Positions 1-12,900 of a DNA stretch of 64,000 nt are shown here, piece after piece. The position numbers were made by a program, and so were the translations under genes. The DNA lies in assembly GCF_000224145.3 (NCBI RefSeq), contig NC_020169.2, positions 1,339,479 through 1,403,478 on the forward strand, in the 5' to 3' direction. The stretch is from Ciona intestinalis (Eukaryota; Chordata; Ascidiacea; Phlebobranchia; Cionidae). The first letter of the stretch is position 1, and every line of letters begins with the position of its first letter. The notes under the pieces are model-generated. The model was not told where the DNA came from. It did no database searches and saw nothing but the letters and a program-made list of their open reading frames with translations.

Positions 1-187
1 TTATATTAAAAATGATTACCATAATTTGTTTTTAATGTTAAATTTGTGCTTTGTTACCACCATTTACACTAAAAAGTAGACTGGACAGTTCACGCAGCAG
101 CTTTAAAAAAAGATTACTAAACATCTAATGGAAAACTGAATATTAAAATGTTATAGATCACACATACTATTTCGGCTAAAAAGGGGC

Positions 188-452
188 CCCTAATAAAACT
201 ATAGGTTGAAACGGTTGCGCACGGTTGCAAACAGTTGCAGATATTTTGGTTATTTCGAACAGCAACGCTAGGCGGCCACATGTTTTTTTGACCATAACTC
301 AAAAACCATTCGAGGTATCGGACCAAAAGTTGGTTTGTTACACTCGTATGGTCATTTGACATCTTTTGAACTTGGCCGCGAAGCATTTCTAGTCGAAATA
401 ACCAAAATATCTGCAACCGTTTGCAACCGCGTGCAACCTGTAGTTTTATAAG
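188..452. mobile_element. Foldback/MITE-like element with ~65-bp terminal inverted repeats
   Basis: The left end (CTAATAAAACTATAGGTTG) and the reverse complement of the right end (CTTATAAAACTACAGGTTG) match, and the match continues about 65 bases inward, ending in GATATTTTGGTTATTTCGA on both arms. The interior codes for nothing recognisable. It lies upstream of the first visible centlein exon, probably in an intron. A non-autonomous DNA transposon is the likely identity; the family was not recognised. Confidence 0.75.
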
Positions 453-549
453 GTATCGCTAAAAGGGTTGTTGGACAAGCTTCCATATTATCTCTCATTT
501 TAGAGAGTTGGTTGCTCACACTATATAATGTCTTAAAAATATTTCACAG

Positions 550-3500
550 AAAGAAGAAGTTCGAGAAATACAACAAGCTCACAACAAACGTTTAAATCGA
601 CTTAATTTATTACAAGCTGACTACAAGTAAGTAATAAAGATGGACGTAAGTTGCCTGAATTCGACAAGACTGTGGTTCTAAAGTTTCAGTATTTGTATGC
701 ATGGTGTTTCACTTGTTTTCCCTATTTTTGGTTTTAATGTGAACCAAACCATATTTTTTTTTTAAATTCGAATAAAATCTGGAATATAAGAATAGTTAAA
801 GGTCTTTTTTTTAACACATCAAAGTTAACAGGATAAATTGTTATTAAAATAGAAAATAATATTAATGATCTTCTGCTTTTAACTATTTAGTATTTTCAAT
901 TATTAAGTTTATGTATTGAGTTAATTCACTTCAGGGCTTTAAAATCTGGTTTGAATGAAACCTCGTCGCCCAAACGTAGAAAACATCGTCCACCACCTAC
1001 CATGGATCCTCGTAAATTACGACACGAGAATTCCGATTCAGTGTGGAATGATTTAGCTTATTATAAGCAAGAAAATAAAGCTTTGCTGCAGGACAAGTGA
1101 GTTTTGTAGTGTGGTTATAATGGGACTAGTGGTATTTTATTCAAGTTCTCAAAGTATGTGCTAGTTTTGGTATGTGTTTTGTATAGATTTAGCAAGTGTT
1201 TCAACATATGGGTTTTTCTGCATAACATATTGTGTAAACTATTTTGGAAAATTTTGACACAAACATATATATATATGTTTAAGACGAGGGGGGGAAATGA
1301 GACACTTTTTTATTCTAATTGCTTGTCCCATTTGGCAGTAAACAAAAGTCATTCAAAGAATTATAAAACCGTATTCTCACGACTTCCATAGACCGTTGTT
1401 AAATGTTTAAAACACGATCAAGATATTTGGATATTATGTGCTAAAGGTGTCCCATTTTCTCCTAGGCTACTATATATGAGGTTTTAAGTTTGTTATAAAT
1501 AAAGTGTAAAAAACTTATTTTTATATAGGTTGTCTATGGAGGAAGAATTAGATAACCTCCGTGTCCAATACACAATGGATAGAGCTGCTTTCCAAGATGA
1601 GAATTTATGTTTAAGACAAGAAAGAGATGATCTTGCATTTAAATTAAGATCTACTTCAAGAAAAAATGGTTTGATTTATGTTGTTTTTAAATTTTGTGTT
1701 GTTTGGAGAAATTACAGTGAACCAAAAATTGATTTTTTTGATTTTTACTATAATTTACTCGTAAGCTTTGTGGTGCATCAACATATTTTCCATATAATTT
1801 ATCCATGTGAAATGATGTTACTATGCTTCCCTGTTTATAAACACTGAACTATAAGTCATTTAAATTGGGTAACGTTTTGTATAAAATTAAACATGTTTAA
1901 AAGAATGAAATTAAATAACCTTTGTTTGAAATAAGTGCGTGCTTGTTCATATCTTAAAAATGCCTATACATTTTATGCTTATGAATTAAGTTTGGTTTGT
2001 ATGTTGTATTTTTTTATAAGAAACTCTTTCTTATTTCATGTGAAATGACCCAATAAAACATGGGCCTTCCCTACTGTACATGTTGTATAATGGAGTGGGG
2101 GAGATAGGAACATCTTTTTATTCTAATGTCTTTCCCCACCCTACTATATATTTAACAACAACCCCCTAACAGCCACAGATAGATTGAGCAGCACTCCTAA
2201 GAAATCCTCCCACTCTCCATCACGAGAAGATGTAAAGTCCTCCAGGAGGATGGTGAAGAACCTAGAGAAGAGATTGGAGAACTTCACCGAGGATAATCAC
2301 ATCCTTAAAAGGGAACGAGAGAAAATGTTGCAAGATAACAGGTTTGGTTTATTTAATGGTGATTGTTTTTAGATTCTATATATTGAAGTTATACAGCAAG
2401 GCTTTGGGATCTGCCATTTTACTCTGAATTGGGCCAGTGCCTAACACCCAGGGTGCTGTTTTATTGTTTATTTGTCTTTTAAAAAGTCTTTTAAAAATTG
2501 GTCAAACGAAAAAAAGTCAAATATGTACAGTTTTATCTAGAAATTAAATATTGAGTTAACATGGCAAATAAAAATGTGTTTTACTTACGTGACAAAGTTT
2601 TGCATTAATTCCAATAATTTTCCCTTTTTTGCTTATTTTTAATATGAACACAATTGTCTTTATTTTCAAAGGAACCAGTTTTACTTTAAAATACTAAAAC
2701 CATCATGAGTTGATAGTTCTTTTCGAAATTAACTTTTGTTATCCTGTTTTCAGAGCATTAAAAGAAGAATTAAAATCAGTCAAGTGTAACGTCATCGAAA
2801 GTCGCCAGAGCGGAACAAAGCTTCGTCACGAAAACGGAGATTTGCGTCACAAACTTGAAGAGATGGATCATATTCGCATAAAGATGGAGAAAGATGTTGA
2901 TGACTTGAATCGGGAGATTGGAAGATTAAGGAGCGAGAATGAAGTTGTGGTGAATGAGAATTCATCTCTATGGTAAGTTTGAACTGCTTAATTATAATTT
3001 GTTGCATATAAATTGTCCTATTTTATGGTAAGGTAAGAGTTTGTAAATTTCTTAAGGATTTGAATAATGTATTTTCATTTTCTTGATCTTAACCTACTGG
3101 TTTGTACAATGTCCCTTGTTGCAAGCTTGTCTATTGTTTTTTATTACATTTTACATTTTAGTGGTTTATTCTATTGGAATTTTCAGTAAATTTTTTTTAC
3201 AACAAATGTCTTAGTAGTTAGTTAGTATAAGGCAAAACATTTGCTTGTTAAAAATTGTCAAACCAAATCTCTGTAGGTCTGAAAACAGTGAACTGCGAGA
3301 AACAGTAAACAACATGAGAATTGAATTTGAGGAAGTACAAAAGGAAATCCAAGAAATTGAACCCGAGATTCCAAACAGCCACCATGTCCCTATGCCATCA
3401 TCCCATGCAAAACATGAGAAAGTTGATGCTACTACGAGTCCTATGGCTAAACATGTGAGTTTTATGTGGTCTTATACATTAGATTGAATTTGGTAGATCT

Positions 3501-6500
3501 TTATTCTATAAAGATCTACCAAATATTCTATATATTATTCTATAAAGATATGCCTTTTGTGGGAAATTTGAATTTGTATTGTGCTTGGAAGTTTTTAGCA
3601 ACAATTTGAATAAAATGGTTTATTTCGGTATTTTTTAACATTATAATTACTTACTAAATTTTAAGTATAGCTATATAGTGTAGCTTTTGTGACCAATTTC
3701 TTCAACAGTATTTTACACAACTAAGTAAGCTTAAAATGAATTATATACGATTTAAGCACAAATGGCCTTAAGTGCTATATAAATATATATATATATATAT
3801 ACAATTAATGCACTTAAGTTAGTCACCTAACCAAATAAATTGGCATCCTATTTTGTGGTTGAAAACAGTTGTTTAAGAAGTTGTGTCCACTATGTTATGA
3901 TATGGCAGAAAAATCTTGATCTTAAATATTTTTTCCAACCTTTTTTTACCCCAGCATCGTGATGTATTGAATCGATCCATCAACGAGATGCGGAGGATGC
4001 TGGGTGAAGACTTCCATCACGACTCCTTCACCGAACCAACTTCCGGAGCATCCACAGATGATGAGGAAGAACGAAGATCAATCACAAATAGTCTCGGAAG
4101 ATCAATCGTTAGAGCTTCACGGAGAAACGATGGTGCGTAGGGCTGTGGAAAAGTTAATCGAACCTATTCGGGGAACTGCTAGCAGATAGTTCACTTTATT
4201 ATTAGGTCATTGGGCATACACATGAATAAATATCAGCGGTATTACTTGTGGCCTTACTTGTATCGATTAACCTCTGAAAACTGAGCAGTTAACGATTTCA
4301 CAAGAAGGAATATCCACAGGCCACAGCCATAATGATGATCATCTGGAATATTTTTTAAAGGATGTGTAATTGTTTATAAAATACCGTTTGCTGTTTTATA
4401 TAAAATAGCTTAAAAGTTTTTTTAAACACAGGTAAAGAAAATGAACATGGAGACAAAAATAGAGCAGCAGGTAGTGTTTTTATGTTAATATATATCTACA
4501 TTGGTATCACTATGTTCAACTTTATATAATGCTCTGTAGTGTCTGCCTCTGTTGTGTGTCCGAATACACTAAACTAGACTTATTAAATGTAACTTTATCC
4601 TCGCTTGGCCGGAAAATGGCTGTCTTTATAACATGGGAGTACTACTTTATACATCTCCAAAATTATTTTAGCATCTGGTAAGAAACATGATGTGAAGCCA
4701 ATCAAGAAATCAACCACAACATACAGGGCTGGGCAGGGAATGCTGGATAAACTACGACAAAAGTTATCAACCGTACAAACTCAATGTTCATCACTTAGGT
4801 CAGAAAAACAAGCTGTGTTGCAGAAGGTTAGGAATACAATATAATACAAGCATACAATATTTAATTTACAACCTAGCTTTTTGATATTTTAAATAGCTTT
4901 ACACAATATCAAATTTTAGGTGGTGGTATTGTTTTTTTTAGTTTTAGTGGCCAAACTTATGCCGTTACCAGGGCTTTTTCTTTGTATAATGTTGCAGTAG
5001 AGTAAAAATAGGCTTGGTTGGGTCGTGAAACTTTCCTTGTTAAAACAAGATGTGCAAACGCCCTTAAACGTGCTGTATAAAAATAGAAGTTTATAAAAAT
5101 TTGGCTTCCTGTAACAGGTCATGATATAGGTACGTGTCACGAAAACTTTGAAAGCCTGGTCCTAACTCTTGCCCACCTCTGTTCACATGACTTCTTTTAT
5201 ACTGAATATAAAATGTTGTTTAACTTGCATTAATATTATTATTTTAAAGTTTCACGATGAAAAGGAGAGATGCGAGAAAGTTGAAGCTGACCTCGATGTT
5301 TGTCAAAGTAAACTAAAATCAGCGAAACAGGTGTGTAACTGTGTATCATGTTTTGGCAAAACAGTCTTGAATCTCAAATTAAATGTACACACATAACTAA
5401 GTCCTGTATAAAATATATATATCACTTTAGCAACTAACTGTTATAAAATTACTTATAAGTTGTCATTTTATACGACAGGATGAGTAAATGGTAAATATAC
5501 AAGTTTTAAAATAACCAAATTTAAAATAAAAGTATTTCTGTATTTTGCAAATCAATGAATAATTTTACATATTTTTTTGGTTAAAAAAAGTTCATACATT
5601 TTTATATTTTAAAAAAATAATAGATTTTGTATTTTTTGTCTTATCTTACCTCCACCTGCATCCAGTCGATCCAGAGACTCACAAACGATGTCCGGAAGTT
5701 GGAGAGGACACGTGATGAGTTGGAAGAGGCTTTATCCGAGTCAAAGAAGACCGAACCTAAACCTCAAGTCCACACGGACTCCGAGTACAGGGTGTTGGAA
5801 AATAAACTCAAGGTATTCCTCATGTAGTTCTATTCTATTTCTATTCTTTGTGGTTGAGGTCCCGCAGCATGGCAAGCTATGGGTCCTAGGATTTAGGCCA
5901 GAATTGGCCCATTACCCCAACATCCTGGGTACTGGTTTTATTGTAAATCATATTATAATGTTATATATTGGGTGTTTTATCCTATAAAATATTAATATGT
6001 AGTGAATTTAGTTGCTGTAGCCATCTTTTCTTTTAGTTTATGTAATAGTTTAATTTTTTTTTCTGTTCAGAATGCCAACCAAGAAGTAAGTCGACTTAAT
6101 GAAAACATAAAAGATCAGAAGAAAGTTATTGAGTTTAATACTGACCAATCAAATGCTGAGAAAGATAAGTTTACCAGGTGGATGAAATATTGCATGTTTA
6201 CATCTGTGATTTTGTGGCATAGTAGGGTGGGGGAAGATTGGGCACCTGTTAATTCTGTTTTGTCGTCCCATTTGGTAGTAAACAAAGAACATTCTAAGAA
6301 TTATAAAAACCATATCCTCACGACTCCCATGTAACGTTGTTAACTGTTAAAACACGATCAGAATATATGGATATTATGTGCTAAAGGTGTCCCATCTTCC
6401 CCCACCCTACTATATACCAATCAGCAGTAGTCATATGTTTACACAGCATTTTTTAAATATTATAACAAACCAAAGTCATGTCCAATTTAAATTATGGGAG

Positions 6501-9500
6501 TATTTCTTGCTGTGTATTTACAATATAAACTAATGTTTTTAATTAAATAATCAAAAATAACTATCCTGACATTTGCATTTATTTTGAAATATTTACGTAA
6601 TGTAATTAAATACTTCAAAACAAAGTATTAAGCTGTATTTTAATTTGAGTAAAACACAAAAAAACTGATAAATTTGTTTTTTTTTTCATCCCCAGATTGG
6701 AGCGTGACATCACAATGAAGAGACAATTGATCGACGAACTTCGAGGAAAAATTAAAAATTATGAACAGAAAAATAAACGAGAATTTACTGAATTGGTATG
6801 TTGTTAATATGACTTAACTTAGCTTATGACCGCTGCTAAATTAACTTTACTATAGTAATAAATTTTTCCTTTAATATTTGCTGTTTTTACGCAATTAATA
6901 TTTTTATTTCAAATATTCAAAGTGTTTCACTGTATGATTGTCCTTCACTTTATAGCGCTATTTTTCTGCAGTTTCTGTGCTCTTAACATTTCTTTTTTGG
7001 TTTGGCCCAAATTTAAGTCTATTTTATATTTTGTGCAATATTAACTTCTTGTATGTCCGGATGTTGCAGCATGATGCAGAAGAGAAGTTGAAGCACACGG
7101 AGGAAGATCTTGCTCATAAGAAGACACACATAGAATCACTGAGACGACAGGTGCAAGTAGCCACCAAGGAGAAAGCTAAATATGAAGCGATGTACCACAA
7201 GTCACGTGAAGAACTTGATAAAAGGGTAACATTCAGTTTAATAAAATGATTCAGACAGCATATACATTATTATAATGCATGTCATTATATGGTAGTGTTG
7301 GGGAAGATGGGACACCTTTAGCACATAATATCCAAATATCCTGATTGTGTTTTTAAAAACAATTAACAGCGGTATATGTTAGTCTCGAGGATACGGTTTT
7401 ATGATTGTTTAAAATGTTCTTTGTTTCTTTCTTTTCCTCTTTGTTTTATGATTCTTTGAATGTTCTTAGTTATTACATATTAAATAACTAAACTTATAGC
7501 TGCGTTTTTTAATATAAACACTTCTTAAACAAGCTCAAAATACAATAAGCATTATTAATCCCAACCACAGTTATTTTAACTAGATTCTGTAAACATTTCT
7601 AATATACGATGAGTGATGTTTTGTCGATATTGCTAATTTATATAATTTTTATATCAGTACATAATATCGATGAAGGTAAAACCACCAAAGTTTTGTGGGT
7701 TTTTGTCCCGTAATCCTAAACAAAAAAATAATCACCCATAAAGTAACTCGTAAGCTGGCACGAGGTGTATGAAACAGTACACCCGTGTTATAACGACAAT
7801 CGTTTTCTGGCCACGCGAGGATAAAGTAAGTTACATTCATTTATTCATAATTAAAAATGATTTATTTTCTATGTAGAGTGAGCAACTTAGTGCACTTCAA
7901 TCAAGTAAACTAGCAGCAGAGAGCATGAGTTCACGAATAGAAGAAGAAGCAGGCCAACAACTACAGAAGCTTGCCGATCGTAGCGAGCAGGCTATCGAGA
8001 AACTGAGACTAAAACTCGAAAAATCGGAAGAAAAACTGATGGAATTTTCAACTTTTGTAAAGGTATTGATTAATTTTATCGCTATAATTCCACGATTTGT
8101 GTTAGTAGTTATAGTGTTTATTTTAAATTGTGGCCTTTTTCACAATTTCGTTTTAAAAATTCATAATATTTTTGATTAGAATCTATCAGGACATCTAATG
8201 GAGCTTCAGGTAAAACAACGTGGGTCGTTATACAGGGAGAAGGCTACTCAGGCAGCTGAGGCACAAACCAGGTAAATTACATTATAAGACTGAATGCTAA
8301 GTTTTAAATACAAGTAGAGTTCACTTTACTGAATGCTTAGTTTTGTGTTGACGTTTCTTTACAGACTTATTTGGTGTCTTATATGTACGCACTTAGTTAC
8401 AAAAGTTCTAATTTGCAGTTGTGTTTCAAATTTGTCATAATGCCATAGGCAATGTGAGGGAATTATTGCTAGAAAAGTTACATAACAGTTTATATTTAGT
8501 ATTTACCATGTAGTAACTATGATATGTGTTATGTAACTATTCTAGCTACCGGTTACATAAGCAGTTCATATTCAGCATGTAGATTCAATTTATCTAAATG
8601 TATTCACCAAACATTTTGTACATCTAAGCCAACATTATTTATCTTACACATTTCTTTTCTAAGCAACATCTTAAAAACAATAACTTCTATACTGATTGTT
8701 TTTGCCAAATATTCAAACCAAAGCTTCTCAAACTTTTTCTGCTCGCACCCTTTTTATCTCAACCAAATTTTCTCTGGCCATTTTCGGTTATTAGTACAGT
8801 AGGATGGGGGAAGATGGGACACCTTTTAACTCCATTTTCTCGTCCCGTTTAGTAGTAAACAAAGAACATTCAATGAATCATAAAACTATATCCTCATGAC
8901 TCCCATAGACCGTTGTTAATTATTAAAAACACGATCAGGATATTTGGGTATTATGTGCTCTATCTTCCCCCACCCTACTATATAATACATGCAGTACTCG
9001 GTGTCAAAATTGGTATACTCTCAGCGACCCCCAAAGTCCGTTACATCACCCCTAGTTTGTAAAACTCTGATTTAAATCATGTTCTGCGCATCAGAAACGG
9101 TTATCCATCTCCGGAAAAATCTTCAATGAGTCACGCACAGTCGGTGGCGTGCAACATCCTCAATATGTCTCGATCTGACTTTGAGGACCTGATGACTCCT
9201 GTTGATTCCTCTTCCCGTCATCATGATGATCAGGAGGCGTGGAACGAAGAGAAGATCCTTTCAGCGAAGACTGATCAAATCTGGAGGAGCAAAGTTGAAA
9301 AAATTTCCGGCGAAAATGTGAGTTTTTAGTTTTCTCTGTTTTTTTTAATTTTTTTAATTTTCCTTATTTGTTAAAATATGATATTCGAGGCAATTAAGAA
9401 AAAAAAATATGTATCATCCAAGTTAACACACAATGAGACATTCAACTAATCTTTCATTTTTGTCTAAAATATTTCTCCCTGTGACGTCACAAACGTTATG

Positions 9501-9934
9501 ACCAAATCGACGGAAGTCCGGAAACCGTTCATTGTAACTCGCTTCCTCGTTTGTGACGTCATAAACTTTCCTTTATACACCGGGGGGCTTCCCCGCCGAG
9601 CGAGTAATTTCACGAACGTGTATTATTATTATTTGTAGTTATCATTTAATGCTGTTTTTGGTCAAAAAATGTTCTTTTTTACACAAATATTTTATTGAAA
9701 GTACAGCATACACCTCATAATCAAACATACACACTCACGCGTAAATGAGACGCGTACACAAACACACACGCCCACTATCGTCATAATTTCAATATTGACT
9801 AAACTTTCCAGCCACCGTTTGCCAAGTCATTGTGTCGATTACTGTGGGACAAAATACAGGACGCGGTTAAATTGACTGAGGATAGATGTCGCTTGCAAGT
9901 CGAATATATCGAGCAAAAAGTGAGCAAGCAGTAA
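550..9934 (+). CDS. CNTLN: Centlein (CNTLN), 3' part: 18 exons, 841 aa visible
   Basis: Exons: 550-626, 935-1096, 1529-1668, 2179-2341, 2754-2972, 3277-3454, 3955-4132, 4432-4470, 4672-4826, 5250-5330, 5666-5812, 6071-6177, 6696-6795, 7070-7225, 7877-8062, 8180-8271, 9095-9317, 9812-9934; all join in one frame to TAA at 9932-9934. The product is almost entirely charged coiled coil. Collinear landmarks match vertebrate centlein: WNDLAYYKQENKALL, then MEEELDNLRVQYTMD, LERDITMKRQLIDEL, a QSVACNILNMSRSDFEDLM block, and a C-terminal PPFAKSLCRLLWDKI block. In vertebrates centlein sits at the proximal centriole and links C-Nap1 (CEP250) to CEP68 in centrosome cohesion; the same role here is inference. 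The 5' end is outside the window. Two donors (1669, 2342) read GTTTG instead of GTAAG/GTGAG. The last exon could in principle splice at 9920 (GTGAGC), but reading on to TAA four codons later is simpler. Confidence 0.9.
1270..1476. mobile_element. MITE copy 1 (abundant family)
   Basis: Centlein intron. The body has the family sequence (GAGACACTTTTTATTCTAAT, then CGTATTCTCACGACTTCCAT, then CACGATCAAGATATTTGGAT), ending in a degenerate GGTGTCCCATTTTCTCC. The 5' terminal repeat is eroded. Confidence 0.8.
2086..2153. mobile_element. MITE copy 2, internally deleted
   Basis: Both ends are present (TGGAGTGGGGGAGATAGGAA and TCTTTCCCCACCCTACTATA) but the ~130-bp interior is missing. It lies 25 bases before a centlein exon. 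Confidence 0.75.
3489..3523. repeat. Perfect 16-bp hairpin in a centlein intron
   Basis: TTTGGTAGATCTTTAT, a 3-base loop TCT, then its exact reverse complement. It begins 34 bases after the donor of exon 3277-3454. Confidence 0.8.
4590..4650 (-). mobile_element. SINE fragment, reverse
   Basis: ACTTTATCCTCGCTTGGCCG followed by GAAAATGGCTGTCTTTATAA is the reverse complement of the SINE tail seen at 30593-30800. Only the end survives. Centlein intron. Confidence 0.55.
6219..6414. mobile_element. MITE copy 3, near full length
   Basis: CATAGTAGGGTGGGGGAAGA at the left and TCTTCCCCCACCCTACTATA at the right form ~25-bp terminal inverted repeats around a ~140-bp AT-rich body. Centlein intron. Confidence 0.85.
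7291..7440. mobile_element. MITE copy 4, partial, opposite orientation
   Basis: GTGTTGGGGAAGATGGGACA is followed by the 3' half of the family body read in reverse (CACATAATATCCAAATATCC). The far end is lost. Centlein intron. Confidence 0.7.
7715..7850 (+). mobile_element. SINE 3' part
   Basis: Carries the family tail: CCATAAAGTAACTCGTAAGC, GCACGAGGTGTATGAAACAG, GGCCACGCGAGGATAAAGTA, then TTACATTCATT. The tRNA-like head is missing. Centlein intron. Confidence 0.7.
8795..8984. mobile_element. MITE copy 5, near full length
   Basis: CAGTAGGATGGGGGAAGATG at the left and TCTTCCCCCACCCTACTATA at the right, with the standard body between. Centlein intron. Confidence 0.85.
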
Positions 9935-12900
9935 TTTTCGCATCTTCATATCAAGTAGTGTGTTTCTTAGCAATTTCATTCCATTAGTTGTGTATTCTTA
10001 CCTATATAGTCGAACATGACACTTTATTTTTATATCGAAAATCACGCAAATAAACCTCTATCGTAAGAATGACGTCATTTTATTGTCTGTACGGCTCATT
10101 TCCGAGTAGTAGCGATTCTGAAAACCCGCTAAAAGTGAATCATTTTTATCACAAGTAAAGTACTGTCAGTGACCGATAGAATGATTTACGGGATCAGGAA
10201 ATTTAATGATAGCGAGTTGCGAAGTGACTTGCACGCGAACAGTTCGTTGTCACGGACAGAACACATTCATGCCGCATGAACCATGTTTACCGGTATGTCA
10301 CGGTATTGAAGCAAGTTGATACGGAGTTGATTTACACTGCAACGAACCTATGAGCTTAAAGATTACCTGTACTACCCCAGAACAACGACCGGTATCAGTG
10401 ACTAAGTCACGGAATTCGATAAAATGGACAAGACGAGTCATAGGAACGTGTTTGGGATATCATAGCTGCGTATTGTTATTTTTGTTGAAACGTTTTACCT
10501 AAGAATCGCATGTTATTATGTCTTTAAAATCCAATACCGGCGTTGAAACGTATTTAGGTGCAGGCTAATTACCGTACGCTTATATACACGTGCATCTATA
10601 TAGTACACGTAGTTTAAGTCTCGAAGAATCATTGTTTCTAAAACCTATAAAATGTCTCAATAAACGCGTAACTTTGTTCACGCGGATAGAAACAGAAAAG
10701 CTTGTTGAGGATCAAACTAAATCACCGTAAAGTCATTGCCTATACCGTACATATGCACAAAACAGTTAAGACGGGGGAGACGGCAGCGAGTTGACAATGG
10801 GTCTTCTCGTTTGTTTAATGTTTTTTTTTTTCGATTCGCCATAAGATGCCGTGAAATTTGTGAAATTGAAATACCAAAATTGCTCATATTACAATGTACA
10901 AGTATCATTTATGTGTTCTTTTTGTATTGGCAGTTTTGAAAATACATTTGCATGATTGACGATTTGAAATTTAATAGCTTACTGACAAAAGGTTATTCAA
11001 ACAGTTAAAAACACGAACAAAAGGCCATTCTATGCGGTAAAGGCGACGGGCAAACCCCGCAACCTTACATCACAAACTGTCACAACACGTAGTTACAGCT
11101 TTCCCATTTGAATCCATGTTTTTGTTCGGCGTGGCGTTTAATAATGATGAATTGGTCCTCTGCTACTACCGAGGCTGTGAATGTGCGAAATGTTCGCCGC
11201 TTTTCAACCATTGGCGCCCGACCAAGGAAAACATCGGCGTGAGAGAATTCTTCCAAGTTTCCGTGAACTAGTTTCCGGGTATTTCTGTTCCGCGCTTACC
11301 GATAGCAAGTTTTTGATGTGAAAGTGATTCGTCTTCCTTGAGGCGACACCCCAGTTTCACAGCAGCGAACAATGGATGGTGACGGAACTGGTTCTCGCCA
11401 GTCTGACTCGATTCATATTAAACAGCGCCGAACGCGCTTACGTAACTATGTGTATTGACACTTGCTCGGATATTTCACTTCGTGCTGTATATACACCCCG
11501 CAGCAGCAGCAGGATACGAAATGTTTGATTATCTGTGTCCACAGCGCAACTATAGTAGTCCTATCTTACATAAATTGAGATGGATTGCTTCTGCTGCGTG
11601 TGCAAGGCAAGGAATTACTCAAATCTTTTCTGTAGGGAGAACTTGCGCATAATTTTGCCCAAAGTTATCACAATGCGTGTTTAACTGGTCAAAACTACAA
11701 CACTAAACCGACTTTCTCATCCCAATCGATGTTCGTACATGTCGAGCAAGCCACGGTAAATAAACACGCTTTGCTCGTACGATCTGCAGCTATCTACAAC
11801 CAGATCTCAAATTGTCACCGCGTGCTTCTTTTCTCTAACATTTGTATAAATGTTTCCGACGGAATTGTAATCAAAGAAACATGGTAAGTGTTAAACAAAT
11901 CTGTTATCTGGATTCGGCGTGAAAACGATGTAGATTTTTGGTACCGAAAATAACATTTTGGTTCCGAACGCAATCTGCCTTTCTAAAATCGAGCAGAAAC
12001 ATGCTGTGAGCATGCGATGCGACAACTTTTGCCCCTGGTCCAACGTTCTAAACTGAGGCTGTGTATGAATATTAAGGTGTTACATATTTACCAAGTGTGT
12101 CATGTTTTCGCACATTTACGCATGTTGGCTATATTTAAAAACGCTAAGTGCTATACATCATTCTTATATTCAAAAAACAACTTTAATATAATCGCAGGGT
12201 CGGCCGGTCAATTTTATATTACCATCTAATGCACTGTAATTTATTTTCGTTGCTTACGACGTATAAACACACAACGTTTTGAAATTGTCCACAGCATTGC
12301 TGCTATTTCTCGAACTGAATTCGTAAAGTGTATATAGAATTCTCCATACCGAATTCTCCGAATTTTCCACTACCAAGTAATATATATCAGCACCATAGCT
12401 GGGCGCACCTGTCTGAGCACACGGTAAATAAGCTAAGTTTGATGATACGCACGATTGCACGTTAATATTAAGGCGTGCAGCAACGCATAACAATTCGAAT
12501 AATAGAAAGTGTACTCCGTATACTCTAAAGTTATGCCAAATAGCACGAATCAGTTCTTTTATCTTTGCCGGTGCACGTGCATTTGAGAAACTTAACCGTA
12601 AATGCGTTTTTCCCATATAAATACAAAATCCCTTTAGTAGTCGAAACGTATACTTACACGTAGTTTCTCTGCCGTACATTATCACGCTTAGGGCCGCATG
12701 GTTTTCTATATGCCCATATATAGCGTTGGACACAATAGACTCTTAGTGGAAAAACTTAGCTCGGACGAATTTTATTTTTGGATGCGGTATATTTTACTTC
12801 GTATCGCGTCGTTATAAAGGGCCACAATGCCCCTGTCGTGGCAAATGGAGCAAGTATAATAGTGCAAGGTTGCCGAGTAGAACCCCGCAAGTTCTTGAAG

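Noticed and set aside
4004..4189. Alternative overlapping reading frame in the centlein exon 3955-4132
   Set aside because: The main frame is the one that joins correctly to both neighbours and matches centlein; the other frame is a shadow.
5850..5960. Possible further repeat family sharing AATTGGCCCATTAC-like text with 2410-2460, 16025-16055 and 29350-29420
   Set aside because: The similarity is short and interrupted; I could not define ends or a common structure.
12254..12733. 159-codon minus-strand frame in the intergenic block
   Set aside because: No domain, signal peptide or splice partner is recognisable, and a frame of this length can arise by chance in about 6 kb.
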